Numbered from the stretch's first letter, positions 52,688-63,063 are shown. The stretch is DNA of 64,000 nt from Pseudoalteromonas piscicida (GCF_002208135.1 NZ_CP021646.1:1471501-1535500), one strand, 5' to 3'. Notes: a model not told the origin generated them from the sequence alone. Made by a program: numbers and translations.

Positions 52688-55600
52688 TTAGTGAGTATTA
52701 GAATTTAGCTCCGGTGTCGTTTGTTGGCTATCAGCCGAGTCTTTACCTTTAAACCATTTGCGGCCAACGCGTTTAACATCTTCAAGTGCCACATATTGAC
52801 AAGGGATAAGTACGAGGGTGATCACTGTGGCAAACAACACACCAAATGCAAGCGATACCGCCATTGGAATAACAATTTTAGCTTGTAGGCTAGTTTCCAT
52901 AATGATTGGTACAAGTCCGATAAAGGTGGTCAACGAAGTGAGCAAGATTGCTCTAAAGCGTTTACATCCGGCCTCGACGGCTGCGGCTTTTAAATCGATG
53001 CCTTCTTCGCGTGCTTTATTGACAAAATCCACCATAACCAAAGAGTCGTTCACCACAACCCCTGCTACGGCAATAATACCAAAGAAAGACAAGCTACTCA
53101 TCGTCATTCCCAAGATCATATGACCGAATACCGCGCCGACCACACCAAATGGGATCACAGACATGATGATGACAGGCTGAGAATAAGAACGTAATGGAAT
53201 TGCCAGTAGTGCGAATATAATCATTAATGATAGGGCAAAGTCACGAATTTGCTCAGCAACACTGTCCATTTCTTCTTGTACGCGACCAGCTACTGCACTT
53301 TGAACGCCAGGATAGTTCTTTAATAGACTAGGAAGATATTCGTCACGAACCTGTTTTGCTATCTCAAATGGTTGTGCGATTTCTGTATCAACTGATGCCC
53401 AAACATTAATAGTGCGTTTGGCATTTTCGCGGCGAATTCGGTTAACACCGTCTACCAATTTTACATCAGCCACTTCTACCAACGGCACTTCTGCGCCTTG
53501 AGGCGTTAAAATACGCACGTCCTGAATGTCACTAATGGCATCACGGTGTTCTTTAGGGTAACGGATCATTACTTTGATCTCCTCACCATCGCGTAAAATA
53601 CGCTGTGCTTCAAGGCCGTAATAACTGAAGTTTACTTGAGATGCAACATCCGCCAACGTCAGTCCAAGGCTATACGCTAATGGTTTAAGCTCAAGCTGCA
53701 CTTCATCGGTTGCTGATTGCATAGAGTCGTTGATATCACCAACACCTTCAATAGTTGCTAGCTTGTCTTTTAGTTTCTGCGCGACTTCGCGAAGCTCTTC
53801 TTTGTGTTTACCTTCTAACCTAAAGCTAATGTCTCCGTCATCACGACCACCATTCATGATGCTATCTTGAATGTTTAGCGATTTAACACCTGGCAGCGCA
53901 GGCATTGCATCACGCCAGCGGGCGCTGAGTGCAAAGGTATCGATTGGGCGGGCATCAGGTTCAACCAAGATCACCATAATATTTGCGCTTGTGCGGCCGT
54001 TCATATTCACCATGTAATCACGGATCATTTTCTTGCCATACTCAGCCTCAATTTCTTTGTCGACATTCAGTACCATTTGCTCGATCTTTTGAATTGACTC
54101 AAGCGTCGCGTTTTCTGACGAGGATAAGTTCATATCAATCGAGATACGTGGAAAATCATGGGGAATTTTTGGGTTAGCAACAAACTTCACTAAGCCACCG
54201 GCAAACATCCCTGCGCTGACAATTAAAATGGTTAAAAAGCCAACGATAACGGTATAGCGGTAGTGAATACAGCGTACAATAAATGGTCGGTACGTGTTTT
54301 CAATGAATGATTGAAGGCCGATATCCATTTTTTCTCTGAGACGGTGGAACGGATTTTTAGGGTTGCTTGGCTTGTCTTTCATCGCTGCTAAATGCGCAGG
54401 TAAAACCAGTTTAGACTCAACCAAAGAGAATAATAAGCACAGAATTATTACGCCACCAATTGCTTTAGAAAATGCTGCCGTTGGGCCGGTTGCTAATGTT
54501 TGCGGTAAGAAAGCAGCAACAGTAGTCAGCACACCAAAAGTGGCAGGGATAGCAACACGTTTTACGCCACGAACGACATTATCGAGGCTATGACCATGTT
54601 TTTCTATTTCCGCATGGGCGGATTCACCGACGACTATCGCGTCATCAACGACAATCCCCAACACCAAAATAAAGGCAAAGAGTGAGGCTAAGTTAATCGT
54701 TACGTCTAAATAGCCCATTGGCATCATTAAAAATGCACCTAAGAAGCTAACTGGCAACCCCATCATGACCCAAAATGCTAAACGCACACGTAAAAATAGA
54801 GCAAGCATTAGCATAACTAATACGCCACCTAACGCCATATTTTCTAGCATCATGTTAAGGCGGCCATTGAGGTAATAGGTCAAGTCAATAAAAGGTTCAA
54901 GTTCTACGCCTTGTGGTAGTGAGCCTTTCTTGGCCTCAAGATAGTTCTTAATGATATCTGCAACTTTGGTGATGTCTTGGTCTTTTGACGCGCTAACTTC
55001 ATAAACCAGTGAGTTCTTACCATTGTATTTAGAGTATTGAAGTCCTTCTTCAAAGCCATCGTTAATGGTGGCTACATCACCTAAGCTAACCTGTGCGCCG
55101 TCTGGCAGCGTTAATAAGGGGAGTTTTCTAAACTCGTCACCGCGATAGGCTTGGTTTTCAACTCGCATTGAAATATAGCCATTTTCGGAGCGAATTTGGC
55201 CAGCAGACATGTTCGCTGAGAAGCTCTTTACCGCATCCGAAATTGCTCTAAAACTTAGGCCGTACTCGCGCATTTTATCAGGGCTTATCTCAATAGAGAT
55301 TTCGTAGTTCAGACCACCATCAAAGCGTACAAGGTTAACGCCGGGTAACGACAGCATTTCTTCATGAATGCGATTACCAAGCTCTTTAAGATCATGGGGA
55401 CTTAAGTCGCCATTGAGTGACAACCACATTACTTCTTGGGTTGCCTTGTCGTGACGCACGATAGGGCGTTCCATTCCAGATGGGAAAGTTGAAACGGAGT
55501 CCACCTGCATCTTGACTTCGTCGAGTACTTCTTTGGTGTTGTACTGCTCGTCTACTTCTATCCAAGTTTGCGAATAACCGCGATTAGAGTAGGTGATCAA

Positions 55601-55858
55601 GCGTTTGATCCCTTCGAGACCTTCCATGGACTCCTCGATCTTAATCGTGATCCCTTCTTCGACCTCTTGAGGTGCCGCGCCCGGATACACAGCTTGAACA
55701 CTTATCCAGTTACTATCGTATTGTGGAAACATTTGCTTGCGGATTGAAAACGCTGTAAGCAAGCCGCCCACAATAATAAATATCATCAATAAGTTTGCTG
55801 CAACTGGGTTACGCGCAAACCAAGCAATTAAGCCTTTTTCTGTACTTTGACTATGCAT
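52688..55858 (-). CDS. RND-family efflux permease
   Basis: A 1056-residue inner-membrane proton-driven exporter of the HAE1/AcrB-like class. It has the family N-terminus (IAWFARNPVAANLLMIFI, then QMFPQYDSNWISVQAVYPGAAPQEVE), two large periplasmic loops, and twelve membrane helices in two halves. The proton-relay aspartates are in GIVVDDAIVVGES, and the second half has GVVVNDSLVMVDF. It is the second gene of a two-gene operon after the adaptor gene; the outer-membrane channel must be encoded elsewhere. Substrates are unknown. Length is normal. Confidence 0.93.
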   Translation of the reverse strand: MHSQSTEKGLIAWFARNPVAANLLMIFIIVGGLLTAFSIRKQMFPQYDSNWISVQAVYPGAAPQEVEEGITIKIEESMEGLEGIKRLITYSNRGYSQTWIEVDEQYNTKEVLDEVKMQVDSVSTFPSGMERPIVRHDKATQEVMWLSLNGDLSPHDLKELGNRIHEEMLSLPGVNLVRFDGGLNYEISIEISPDKMREYGLSFRAISDAVKSFSANMSAGQIRSENGYISMRVENQAYRGDEFRKLPLLTLPDGAQVSLGDVATINDGFEEGLQYSKYNGKNSLVYEVSASKDQDITKVADIIKNYLEAKKGSLPQGVELEPFIDLTYYLNGRLNMMLENMALGGVLVMLMLALFLRVRLAFWVMMGLPVSFLGAFLMMPMGYLDVTINLASLFAFILVLGIVVDDAIVVGESAHAEIEKHGHSLDNVVRGVKRVAIPATFGVLTTVAAFLPQTLATGPTAAFSKAIGGVIILCLLFSLVESKLVLPAHLAAMKDKPSNPKNPFHRLREKMDIGLQSFIENTYRPFIVRCIHYRYTVIVGFLTILIVSAGMFAGGLVKFVANPKIPHDFPRISIDMNLSSSENATLESIQKIEQMVLNVDKEIEAEYGKKMIRDYMVNMNGRTSANIMVILVEPDARPIDTFALSARWRDAMPALPGVKSLNIQDSIMNGGRDDGDISFRLEGKHKEELREVAQKLKDKLATIEGVGDINDSMQSATDEVQLELKPLAYSLGLTLADVASQVNFSYYGLEAQRILRDGEEIKVMIRYPKEHRDAISDIQDVRILTPQGAEVPLVEVADVKLVDGVNRIRRENAKRTINVWASVDTEIAQPFEIAKQVRDEYLPSLLKNYPGVQSAVAGRVQEEMDSVAEQIRDFALSLMIIFALLAIPLRSYSQPVIIMSVIPFGVVGAVFGHMILGMTMSSLSFFGIIAVAGVVVNDSLVMVDFVNKAREEGIDLKAAAVEAGCKRFRAILLTSLTTFIGLVPIIMETSLQAKIVIPMAVSLAFGVLFATVITLVLIPCQYVALEDVKRVGRKWFKGKDSADSQQTTPELNSNTH

Positions 55859-55863
55859 AAACC

Positions 55864-57039
55864 TTACTCCTCTTTGAGCGCTAATTGGGTGTTAGCGCTT
55901 TGCGAAGGAGTATCATCTGTACGTAGTTGCATCCCTTCAGAAGGGTAGTCCAGTGCAGAAGTAATGATCTGTTGGCCTGACTCAACGCCGTTATCAATGA
56001 CGACCATGCCATTGTACTCTCTAATAATATTGACCTTTTTGTAGCTCAGCTTGTTATCATCATCCAATGTTGCAACGCGACCTTCTTTCACTAAGTGATG
56101 AGGAAGCATAGTGGCATTTTGCACTAACAAACCTTGAATATCTGCATTGATATAAGCGCCAAAACGTAGTGGTTTTACGTTGTTGTGATAAGGCTGTTCG
56201 ACTTGAGCAACAAGGTAGGTCATGCGACTTTTGTTATCGATAACGCCTTCACTGCGGACTATTTCACCTTTCCAACTCATCGGTTGACCTGCGACTTCTG
56301 CTGTGATCACGACATCGGTGCCAACACCTTGTTGCGGTAGGTATTTCAATTCATTATCGGCAACAGGGAGGCGTACTTCAGCAACAGATGTCGCATTGAG
56401 TTTACCAAAGCCATTACCGGGATTGACTACACTACCAAGGCTTACGGTACGAGACTCTATAATCGCATCGTAAGGCGCTTTGATGTAAGTACGCTCCAAA
56501 TTTCGGTTCGCTCTTTTCACTGCAGCCTGAGCAGCTTTAAAGCTTGCTAACTTTTCAGCGAGCTGAGGTTTTCTTAAATAGAGCTCGGAAGGTATTCTTT
56601 CGTTAGCGTTTGCTTTAATCCTTTGCCATTCTGCTTTTGCTACTTGCACCTGAGCTTGTTCTATTTCTAGCGCTGAGCTGGCTTGTGCTAAAGCCGCTTC
56701 GGCTTCAATCAGCGATGCTTCATAGTCATTTGGGTCGATGCGAGCAAGTACGTCACCTTCTTTGACAAAGCCACCTTTGACAAACTTGTCAGACAATGAA
56801 ATAACTTGACCACTGACCTGAGCAACAAGCTCAGTACTGTATTTTGGCATCACGATACCGTATGACGATACGTTCAGCCTAACTTGGTCAATATGAATAG
56901 GTTGAACCTGTACGAGAGGATGTACTATTTCTTCTTTCTTCTCTTCTGGAGGTTGTTTCATTGCAGACATGGCAACGGCCGCTGCAATTCCCACCGCAAG
57001 AACGGCAATTGGTAGAATTATTTGTTTTTTACTAGCCAC
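55864..57039 (-). CDS. RND efflux periplasmic adaptor (HlyD/AcrA family)
   Basis: A 391-residue membrane-fusion protein with an N-terminal membrane anchor (LPIAVLAVGIAAAVAMSAM), a barrel-sandwich lipoyl segment (SYGIVMPKYSTELVAQVSGQV onward, split by a helical hairpin at about 90-160) and a C-terminal membrane-proximal domain. It connects the RND permease to an outer-membrane channel. Translation starts at GTG 57037-57039, with AGGAAGG before it. The permease gene starts 5 bp downstream, so the pair is one operon. Confidence 0.92.
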   Translation of the reverse strand: MASKKQIILPIAVLAVGIAAAVAMSAMKQPPEEKKEEIVHPLVQVQPIHIDQVRLNVSSYGIVMPKYSTELVAQVSGQVISLSDKFVKGGFVKEGDVLARIDPNDYEASLIEAEAALAQASSALEIEQAQVQVAKAEWQRIKANANERIPSELYLRKPQLAEKLASFKAAQAAVKRANRNLERTYIKAPYDAIIESRTVSLGSVVNPGNGFGKLNATSVAEVRLPVADNELKYLPQQGVGTDVVITAEVAGQPMSWKGEIVRSEGVIDNKSRMTYLVAQVEQPYHNNVKPLRFGAYINADIQGLLVQNATMLPHHLVKEGRVATLDDDNKLSYKKVNIIREYNGMVVIDNGVESGQQIITSALDYPSEGMQLRTDDTPSQSANTQLALKEE

Positions 57040-57275
57040 GTTAAAATCCTTCCTGTTGAATGATTCTTGATGACCCAGATTAACGGCTCTAGATCATCGA
57101 TAAGCTTAAGAATACGCGAATAGTTATGTCGAGGTGTTTAAATCCAGGCTGAATATGTAACAAAGCTTTGCGTACCTAAATTTATCGTTACATTCTTAAA
57201 AGCGATTGATGCTTTTACGTGTAGTCGATTTTTCGATAAGATGCACCACTTATTGTCAAAATTGCGAGAAACAGA

Positions 57276-57524
57276 ATGGATTGTAGGCTTGGTTGTGGCG
57301 CTTGTTGTATAGCACCAAGTATTTCAACACCCATTCCCGGTATGCCAAATGGTAAGCCTGCGGGGGAGCGGTGTATTCAACTAGATGAAAATAATCTGTG
57401 TAAACTGTTTAACCAGCCAGAGCGCCCACAGGTGTGTTTGCAATTTAAGGCCATGGAAGATGTGTGCGGTGACAGCAATGAAGCAGCGATGCAGATCATC
57501 ACTGAACTCGAAATGTTAACCTAA
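57276..57524 (+). CDS. YkgJ-family cysteine-cluster protein
   Basis: An 82-residue cytosolic protein with the zinc/iron-binding cysteine cluster CRLGCGACC near the start and CIQLDENNLCKLF and PQVCLQF later, the YkgJ/CxxCxxCC family pattern. The function is unknown; a metal centre is likely. The ATG at 57276 is the first in the frame and gives the usual family length. It is divergent from the RND operon and converges towards rsmF across a hairpin. Confidence 0.85.
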   Translation: MDCRLGCGACCIAPSISTPIPGMPNGKPAGERCIQLDENNLCKLFNQPERPQVCLQFKAMEDVCGDSNEAAMQIITELEMLT

Positions 57525-57542
57525 CTAACCTCAGGTTAACTA

Positions 57543-57583
57543 ATAAAAAAACGCCCAGAAACTTACCTGCTAAGTTCTGGGCT
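57543..57583. terminator. Terminator between YkgJ gene and rsmF
   Basis: GCCCAGAA...CTTA and TAAG...TTCTGGGC form a stem of about 12 bp. On the minus strand it is followed by a T7 run (57543-57549 complement), so it mainly ends the rsmF transcript, some 200 bp after its stop. Confidence 0.7.
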
Positions 57584-57785
57584 TAGGGAAAGGCTCAAGA
57601 TTGAGCCGTGCGCTAACTAAAAACACCTTCTAAGACTGTAGGGAGAAGTAGAAAGTACTGTTAAGTTTAGTTAACCTTTCATTCTTTTTACAAATAAATG
57701 AATGATTTATTAAGTTTATATAAAACAAAGAGTTGCTCTTTATATTCATAATCGGTCTTAAAAATATCAAAAGGGTATATTCAGG

Positions 57786-59225
57786 TTATACCCAAGTTAT
57801 CAACAGGCCGTCTTTAATTAAATCCCGAGGCAAACTGTTTTTAACTTTGTTTTTTTGCCATTTTCCTAATCCGATGGCACTGCCACACAGCGTGAGGATC
57901 ACTTCTCCCGTTAGTTTTGTCACCTCATCTAGGCGTATATCCTTGCCATTAAAGTAATCTTTAGCTTGCTCTTTTGTTAGCGCTAAAGTGTTTTTAAATG
58001 CTAAATGACCGAAAGTAGTGGCAAACTCATGCTCTAGTCTCACCCCATTTTTATGGGTAGTACCGATTAAAATCCCTATGCGAGAATATTTAATCTTATT
58101 TTGGATTGCTTCAAACTTGTCAGGAAATAGCCAAACTTCCTTGTCGCGTTGCATCAACTTGCCGTCAAGTTGGCTAATACCAAACTGCTTTTTTAGTACG
58201 GATAACAATAGTTGAGTGCTTTTCTTGTCTAGTTCTTCAAAAGGGAAAGCGCCTTTTTTCTGCTTTGGATTTTTAACTGCAACAGAGTGTAATTTCTTAA
58301 ATCGAGCAATGAAAAACCCCTCGCTATCATATAGCTGAGGCCACACATGCAAGTATCCTTCGGACGTTGTTGCTTTTTCAGCACCCACGAATAAAGTCGA
58401 TAGGTTTTCGACAGCTACTGCTTGAGGGTAATTATCAATAAGGTGTTGGCATACTTGCTGATTTTCCAACGGTGTTAACGTGCAAGTTGAATACACTAAG
58501 GTACCACCTGGCTTTAAGGCTTGAAATGCGCTATCTATCAGTTGCTTCTGCACTTGTGCAATTTCAACATTAGACTCAATTGACCAGTTTTTAAGGGCAT
58601 TTGGGTCCTTTCTAACCGTGCCTTCTCCAGAACATGGCGCATCAAGCAAGATGTTATCAAAACATTCATGCATATAATCGCCAAAGATACAGCCGTCAAA
58701 GTGAGACAACGCAACATTTCGTATACCCATACGTTTCATATTTGCCGCAAGCGCTTTGAGTCGAGATGACGATAGCTCATTAGCGATTAGTACGCCACGT
58801 CCATCCATATAAGCTGCGAGTTGCGAAGTTTTTGAACCCGGTGCTGACGCCATATCCAAATTAATATCATCGCTGCTGATAGTCGATTTCAATGCTGTTG
58901 GCGGCAACATGGAACTTGCTTCTTGGACATAGATGCAGCCACTTAAATGGATATCTGTGTTGCCGATAGCAAGATTAGCTTCTTCTTGTTCACTTCTTGC
59001 TATCCAAAACCCTTCTTCACACCAAGGGATCGGTTCTGCCTGCCAATCACTTTTTTCGCAGTAGGCTAAGAATTCCGTGATAGACATTTTTAGGGTATTG
59101 ACTCTGACTGCTCGGCGTAAAGGAGACTGGCACTTATCTATAAAGTCTTCGATGCTAAGGTGGTCTGGTAAGTAGGTTTTTATGTCGTCCAGAAACGCGC
59201 TGGGAATATAAGTTGATTTGTCCAC
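57786..59225 (-). CDS. rsmF: 16S rRNA (cytosine-1407-C5)-methyltransferase
   Basis: A 479-residue m5C methyltransferase of the RsmF (YebU) type. N-terminal segment [18 protein letters not shown] motif [19 protein letters not shown] (motif I), then [16 protein letters not shown] (motif IV, catalytic Cys) and [15 protein letters not shown] (motif VI, second Cys). A C-terminal PUA-like part follows from about residue 300, as in RsmF and unlike RsmB. It starts at GTG. It methylates C1407 in 16S rRNA by family. Monocistronic. Confidence 0.95.
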   Translation of the reverse strand: MDKSTYIPSAFLDDIKTYLPDHLSIEDFIDKCQSPLRRAVRVNTLKMSITEFLAYCEKSDWQAEPIPWCEEGFWIARSEQEEANLAIGNTDIHLSGCIYVQEASSMLPPTALKSTISSDDINLDMASAPGSKTSQLAAYMDGRGVLIANELSSSRLKALAANMKRMGIRNVALSHFDGCIFGDYMHECFDNILLDAPCSGEGTVRKDPNALKNWSIESNVEIAQVQKQLIDSAFQALKPGGTLVYSTCTLTPLENQQVCQHLIDNYPQAVAVENLSTLFVGAEKATTSEGYLHVWPQLYDSEGFFIARFKKLHSVAVKNPKQKKGAFPFEELDKKSTQLLLSVLKKQFGISQLDGKLMQRDKEVWLFPDKFEAIQNKIKYSRIGILIGTTHKNGVRLEHEFATTFGHLAFKNTLALTKEQAKDYFNGKDIRLDEVTKLTGEVILTLCGSAIGLGKWQKNKVKNSLPRDLIKDGLLITWV

Positions 59226-59324
59226 GCAGTTACTCAGGTTATAAGCTTTCTCTCATTTTACACTTTCACGGGTGAAAAATGCATAGTTGTTGTGACAATG
59301 GTGATTATTAAGTAAAACTCATGG

Positions 59325-59353
59325 CTGACAGTAAAAGTCTATGGTTATATAAT
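59325..59353 (+). promoter_or_regulatory. Sigma-70-type promoter of the PAS/sigma-54 activator gene
   Basis: CTGACA at 59325-59330 and TATAAT at 59348-59353 with the ideal 17-bp spacing. Transcription would begin near 59360, inside the regulator's own binding site. Confidence 0.7.
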
Positions 59354-59355
59354 GC

Positions 59356-59371
59356 TCGCGAAATATCGCGA
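59356..59371. promoter_or_regulatory. 16-bp site, probable autoregulation operator
   Basis: TCGCGAAATATCGCGA is nearly perfectly palindromic and matches in reverse the repeated sites at 60802 and 60822. It overlaps the expected transcription start and sits 8 bp before the ATG, so binding should block expression of the regulator gene. Confidence 0.65.
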
Positions 59372-59379
59372 GGATTGCT

Positions 59380-60807
59380 ATGTCTATTATCAAACACTTT
59401 TTGGCGGACCCTAAATTATTATTGAATGCGGTTGGAGAGGGGATCTATGGTTTTGATCTTTCTGGTAACGCTGTTTTTGTAAACCCGGCCGCAGAGCGTA
59501 TGACTGGGTGGCAAAGTGATGAGCTTTTGGGGAAAAAAATACATCAGTACCATCATCATAGTCATGCAGATGGGAGTGAGTATCCTGCTGATGAATGTAA
59601 CATCTACAAAACAATGTTTGATGGTAAAACACGACAGGTAACCAATGAGGTGTTCTGGCGGAAAGATGGGAGCTGTTTTCCTGTGGAATATACCTCTACG
59701 CCAATTTTCAAAGATCAGCAAATTATCGGTGCAGTCGCGATATTTCGCGATGTGTCGCAACAGCACAAAACTGAAAATGCACTAAGAGAGGCGTTGAACA
59801 AAGTTCAAGTACTTACTGAGCAACTTAAAGATGAAAATGCCTACCTGCTAGAAACATTAAATGAAAATTGGCAAGACTCGGGTTTGGTGGGTAGTAGCGC
59901 AATATTTCAGGCCATGTTAGCGCAGCTAGAGCTGGTTAGCCAGACCGACAGTACGGTATTGGTTTTAGGGGAAAACGGCACGGGTAAAGAGCTTGTTGCC
60001 AGAAATCTGCACCGCCTTAGTGAGCGTTCATCGCAACCTTTCGTTAAAGTAAATTGCGCTGCCTTTTCACCAACCTTGATTGAATCTGAATTGTTTGGAC
60101 ATGAAAAAGGTGCATTTACTGGAGCGAATGAAAGGCGTAAAGGGCGTTTTGAACTGGCGGATAAAGGGACCATATTTTTAGATGAAATTGGAGAGTTACC
60201 GCTAGAGGCGCAAAGCAAGTTATTACGTGTATTACAAGAGCGAGAGTTTGAACGTGTAGGGGGAAGTAAGTCGATTCAAGTAGATATACGGATAGTCGCG
60301 GCGACTAACAGAGATTTATGGAAAATGGTTGAGGAGGGGGAGTTTAGAATGGATTTATATTATCGTTTAAACGTTTTTCCTATTCGAGTGCCTGCACTAC
60401 GAGAGCGTATAGAGGATATACCCGTATTGGCCAACAATCTCATCGTGCAGCTCAACAAAAAGCTGGGTAAGCAACTACGCGGGATCTCAAAAAAGGCTAT
60501 CCATGCGCTACAGCGTTATGATTGGCCTGGCAATATTCGAGAACTCCAAAACGTGTTGGAGCGCGAAGCGATATTATCTAAAGGTCGTTTACTTGATATA
60601 TCTCAAGCACTTAACGCTAATGAACAGCATAAATCTGAAGATGGTGAACTGACTTTGGCGCAAGCGGAAGCTGAGCACATATTAAGAGTGCTAGAAATAA
60701 GTAACTGGAAGATCGCTGGCAGCAATGGGGCGGCTGATAAGTTAGGATTACCCGAAAGTACGCTGAGGTCGAAAATGAAAAAACTAAAAATTGCCAAACT
60801 TTCGTGA
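59380..60807 (+). CDS. Sigma-54-dependent transcriptional activator with PAS sensor
   Basis: A 475-residue bacterial enhancer-binding protein. A PAS domain spans about residues 10-125 ([31 protein letters not shown], then a [12 protein letters not shown] core). A short coiled linker leads to an AAA+ domain with Walker A GENGTGKE, the sigma-54 contact loop GAFTGA and Walker B FLDEIGEL, and the protein ends in a Fis-type helix-turn-helix ([19 protein letters not shown]). It has no receiver domain, so the signal enters through PAS. Repeated 16-bp sites flank the gene and a -24/-12 promoter precedes ccoG, so it probably activates ccoG and represses itself. The signal is unknown; redox or oxygen is a guess from the target. 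Confidence 0.92.
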   Translation: MSIIKHFLADPKLLLNAVGEGIYGFDLSGNAVFVNPAAERMTGWQSDELLGKKIHQYHHHSHADGSEYPADECNIYKTMFDGKTRQVTNEVFWRKDGSCFPVEYTSTPIFKDQQIIGAVAIFRDVSQQHKTENALREALNKVQVLTEQLKDENAYLLETLNENWQDSGLVGSSAIFQAMLAQLELVSQTDSTVLVLGENGTGKELVARNLHRLSERSSQPFVKVNCAAFSPTLIESELFGHEKGAFTGANERRKGRFELADKGTIFLDEIGELPLEAQSKLLRVLQEREFERVGGSKSIQVDIRIVAATNRDLWKMVEEGEFRMDLYYRLNVFPIRVPALRERIEDIPVLANNLIVQLNKKLGKQLRGISKKAIHALQRYDWPGNIRELQNVLEREAILSKGRLLDISQALNANEQHKSEDGELTLAQAEAEHILRVLEISNWKIAGSNGAADKLGLPESTLRSKMKKLKIAKLS

Positions 60808-60859
60808 TATTTCGCGAGTAATCGTGATATTTCGCGATACATTGATTTTTCGTGAAATA
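60802..60859. promoter_or_regulatory. Upstream activating sites for ccoG
   Basis: TCGTGATATTTCGCGA occurs at 60802-60817 and again at 60822-60837, exactly 20 bp apart, and a weaker TCGTGAAATAA follows at 60850. The first copy overlaps the stop codon of the activator gene. They lie 60-95 bp upstream of the -24/-12 promoter, the usual distance for enhancer-binding proteins, and match the site before the activator gene. Confidence 0.75.
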
Positions 60860-60896
60860 AATTCCATATAAAACATAGTCTTATAAAGTTTCAGAT

Positions 60897-60912
60897 TGGT
60901 CTGAAAGTTGCA
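60897..60912 (+). promoter_or_regulatory. Sigma-54 (-24/-12) promoter of ccoG
   Basis: TGGTCTGAAAGTTGCA matches the TGGCAC-N5-TTGC consensus with the required GG-N10-GC spacing (60898-60899 and 60910-60911). It lies 37 bp before the ccoG ATG and downstream of three activator sites. Confidence 0.78.
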
Positions 60913-60948
60913 GTATCAAGTTCGTGTATTACCAATGTAGCAAATAAC

Positions 60949-62331
60949 ATGAAGTTTGATATCAAAGAAGAAGACATGATCATTAAGCCCTATAAACAAG
61001 AGGGGCCCATATACGTCAGAGAGCAAAAAGGGTTTTTCCAAAAAATAAGAAGAAACCTTGGCTGGTTTTTAATGTTAACTTTCGTTCTCATTCCTTGGAT
61101 CCCGTACAACGGGCAGCAGGCCATCTTGCTTGATTTTGGTAAGCAGCAATTTAGGATATTTGGTGCCACCTTTCTCCCTCAAGACTTTATGATTCTAGCC
61201 TGGATTTTTATGGTGGGTGCCTTTGCTCTATTCTTTGTTACGACTTGGTTGGGTCGCGTTTGGTGCGGTTATACTTGTCCACAAACGATATGGATGCTGA
61301 TGTTCACTTGGGTTGAGCACCGAGTGGAGGGGACTCGTAACCAAAGAATAAAGTTGGACAAATCAAACTGGGATAGCAAAAAAGTCGCTAAGAAAACAGC
61401 CAAACACGCTATTTGGTTGATAATTTCGGTGTTTACCGCCACTTCATTTATGGCCTATTTTATTCCTGCAAAAGAACTGTATCTCGACATGTTTACGCTC
61501 GAGTGGACAGGCCTTACTTCCTTCTGGGTATTTTTATTCGCACTTTGCACCTATGGAAACGCGGGCTTTCTGCGAGAAAAAATGTGTACCGTGGCATGCC
61601 CATACTCTCGTTTCCAATCGGTCATGTTTGACAAAGATACATTGGTCGTTACCTATGACAGTGAACGTGGTGAAAATAGAGGTCGTCGCAAACGCAAAGA
61701 AGATCCAAAACAGCTGGGGCTTGGGGACTGTGTAGACTGTAATTTATGTGTTGAAGTGTGCCCTGCTGGTATTGATATTCGTAATGGCCTGCAATATGAA
61801 TGCATTAACTGTGGTTTATGTATCGATGCGTGTAACGAAACGATGAATAAATTCGGCTATCAGCCAGATTTGATTAAGTATCAAAGTGAGCATCAACAAG
61901 CAGGTAAAAAGTCCAATCCATTTAGGTTAAAAATAGTAGGCTATGGTGCAATTACCGTATTGATAATAGTCACTATGGTGATTTGGGCATTCAATCGTAC
62001 GCCAATAGAAGCCTCTGTCATTCGCGACCGAAATGCGCTTTATCGCGTTAATTATGAGGGGTTAGTCGAGAATCCATATACCTTAAGTGTAATAAACAAA
62101 ACACAGCATGATTTAACTTACACCGTGAGCTTAAAGGGACTACCAGATGCGAAACTAACAGCCCCAATCACTACGCATATCGCCGGCGGCGATATGGCAT
62201 TAATCCCAGTAACGGTGACAGCTGATGGCTATGAGCTAAAAGGTAAGCGGACTCCAATCCAATTCACGATAGAATCGCAGCAAGACGCCAAGATTAGCAT
62301 CACCAAGGACAGCTACTTCTATAAAAATTAG
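60949..62331 (+). CDS. ccoG: Cytochrome c oxidase accessory protein CcoG
   Basis: A 460-residue membrane ferredoxin-like protein (CcoG/RdxA/FixG) needed for copper insertion into cbb3-type oxidases. It has five or so membrane helices, the cysteine motif RVWCGYTCPQTIWM, a C-rich FLREKMCTVACPYSRF segment, and two 4Fe-4S sites, DCVDCNLCVEVCPAG and CINCGLCIDACNETM. A C-terminal periplasmic Ig-like domain follows after about residue 350. It is normally next to ccoNOPQ; here it is alone under a sigma-54 promoter. A strong terminator follows. Confidence 0.93.
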   Translation: MKFDIKEEDMIIKPYKQEGPIYVREQKGFFQKIRRNLGWFLMLTFVLIPWIPYNGQQAILLDFGKQQFRIFGATFLPQDFMILAWIFMVGAFALFFVTTWLGRVWCGYTCPQTIWMLMFTWVEHRVEGTRNQRIKLDKSNWDSKKVAKKTAKHAIWLIISVFTATSFMAYFIPAKELYLDMFTLEWTGLTSFWVFLFALCTYGNAGFLREKMCTVACPYSRFQSVMFDKDTLVVTYDSERGENRGRRKRKEDPKQLGLGDCVDCNLCVEVCPAGIDIRNGLQYECINCGLCIDACNETMNKFGYQPDLIKYQSEHQQAGKKSNPFRLKIVGYGAITVLIIVTMVIWAFNRTPIEASVIRDRNALYRVNYEGLVENPYTLSVINKTQHDLTYTVSLKGLPDAKLTAPITTHIAGGDMALIPVTVTADGYELKGKRTPIQFTIESQQDAKISITKDSYFYKN

Positions 62332-62350
62332 TTTACACTCCTCCCGACTC

Positions 62351-62382
62351 AAGGCGCTTGGATTATGAAGCGCCTTTTTTGT
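62351..62382 (+). terminator. Terminator after ccoG
   Basis: AAGGCGCTT, 8-base loop, AAGCGCCTT followed by T4-T6, 20 bases after the stop codon. Confidence 0.9.
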
Positions 62383-62484
62383 GTGCATATATGCACAATC
62401 TGACGCTAAATTTATGGCTTTCTCTCTGAACTTTTAGCATATAAGCTTACTCTTATTGAGAATGAGTTTTATTAGCTGAATATT

Positions 62485-63060
62485 ATGTTTAAAAATACAT
62501 CACAAAACTATGGTTTGTTAGCCATCATCTTTCACTGGCTCAGTGCGCTCGTGGTATTTGGCATGTTTGGCCTTGGGTTGTACATGGTCGAACTCAGTTA
62601 TTACGATCCTTTCTACCGTGACGGCTTACACATTCATAAAAGCATCGGGATACTGCTGGCAGCTTTGATAGTACTTAGGCTGATTTGGAAGTTCACTAAC
62701 CCTAAAGTGAGACCCGAAAGCGAAGCAACTCCCATGGATAAATTGCAAAACATAATAGCGCATGTCGTTCACGTCGTTTTGTATCTTGGCTTGTTTGGGC
62801 TGTTTGTCACAGGTTACTTAATCTCTACCTCGGATGGCAGAGCAATCGAGGTATTTAACTGGTTTTCTGTTCCAGGTCTCGGGGAGCTGTTTGAAGAACA
62901 AAGCGATATTGCAGGCACTGTGCATTTATACATTGCATGGGGACTCATTGGATTAGTAGCGCTACACATTGTGGGAGCGCTAAAACACCACTTTATTAAT
63001 AAAGATCGTACCTTAGTTCGAATGCTCAAGGTACCAAACGCTACAAAAGTTGAGGATTAA
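62485..63060 (+). CDS. Cytochrome b561-family membrane protein
   Basis: A 191-residue di-haem cytochrome b (CybB-like) with four membrane helices. Haem-ligand histidines are in FHWLSALVVFG (helix 1), LHIHKSIG, VVHVVLYLG (helix 3) and LHIVGALKHHF (helix 4). Family members pass electrons between quinone and periplasmic partners. The yceI gene follows 3 bases later, a common pairing. The promoter region contains a GAATGAG-rich stretch but no site I can name. Confidence 0.92.
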   Translation: MFKNTSQNYGLLAIIFHWLSALVVFGMFGLGLYMVELSYYDPFYRDGLHIHKSIGILLAALIVLRLIWKFTNPKVRPESEATPMDKLQNIIAHVVHVVLYLGLFGLFVTGYLISTSDGRAIEVFNWFSVPGLGELFEEQSDIAGTVHLYIAWGLIGLVALHIVGALKHHFINKDRTLVRMLKVPNATKVED

Positions 63061-63063
63061 AAC

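Noticed and set aside
59380..60807. Naming the sigma-54 activator NorR
   Set aside because: It has a PAS rather than a GAF sensor, and the binding sites are TCGCGA-type palindromes, not GT-N7-AC.
62440..62484. A Fur box before the cytochrome b561 gene
   Set aside because: TTATTGAGAATGAG matches only loosely and lacks the second half of the inverted repeat.
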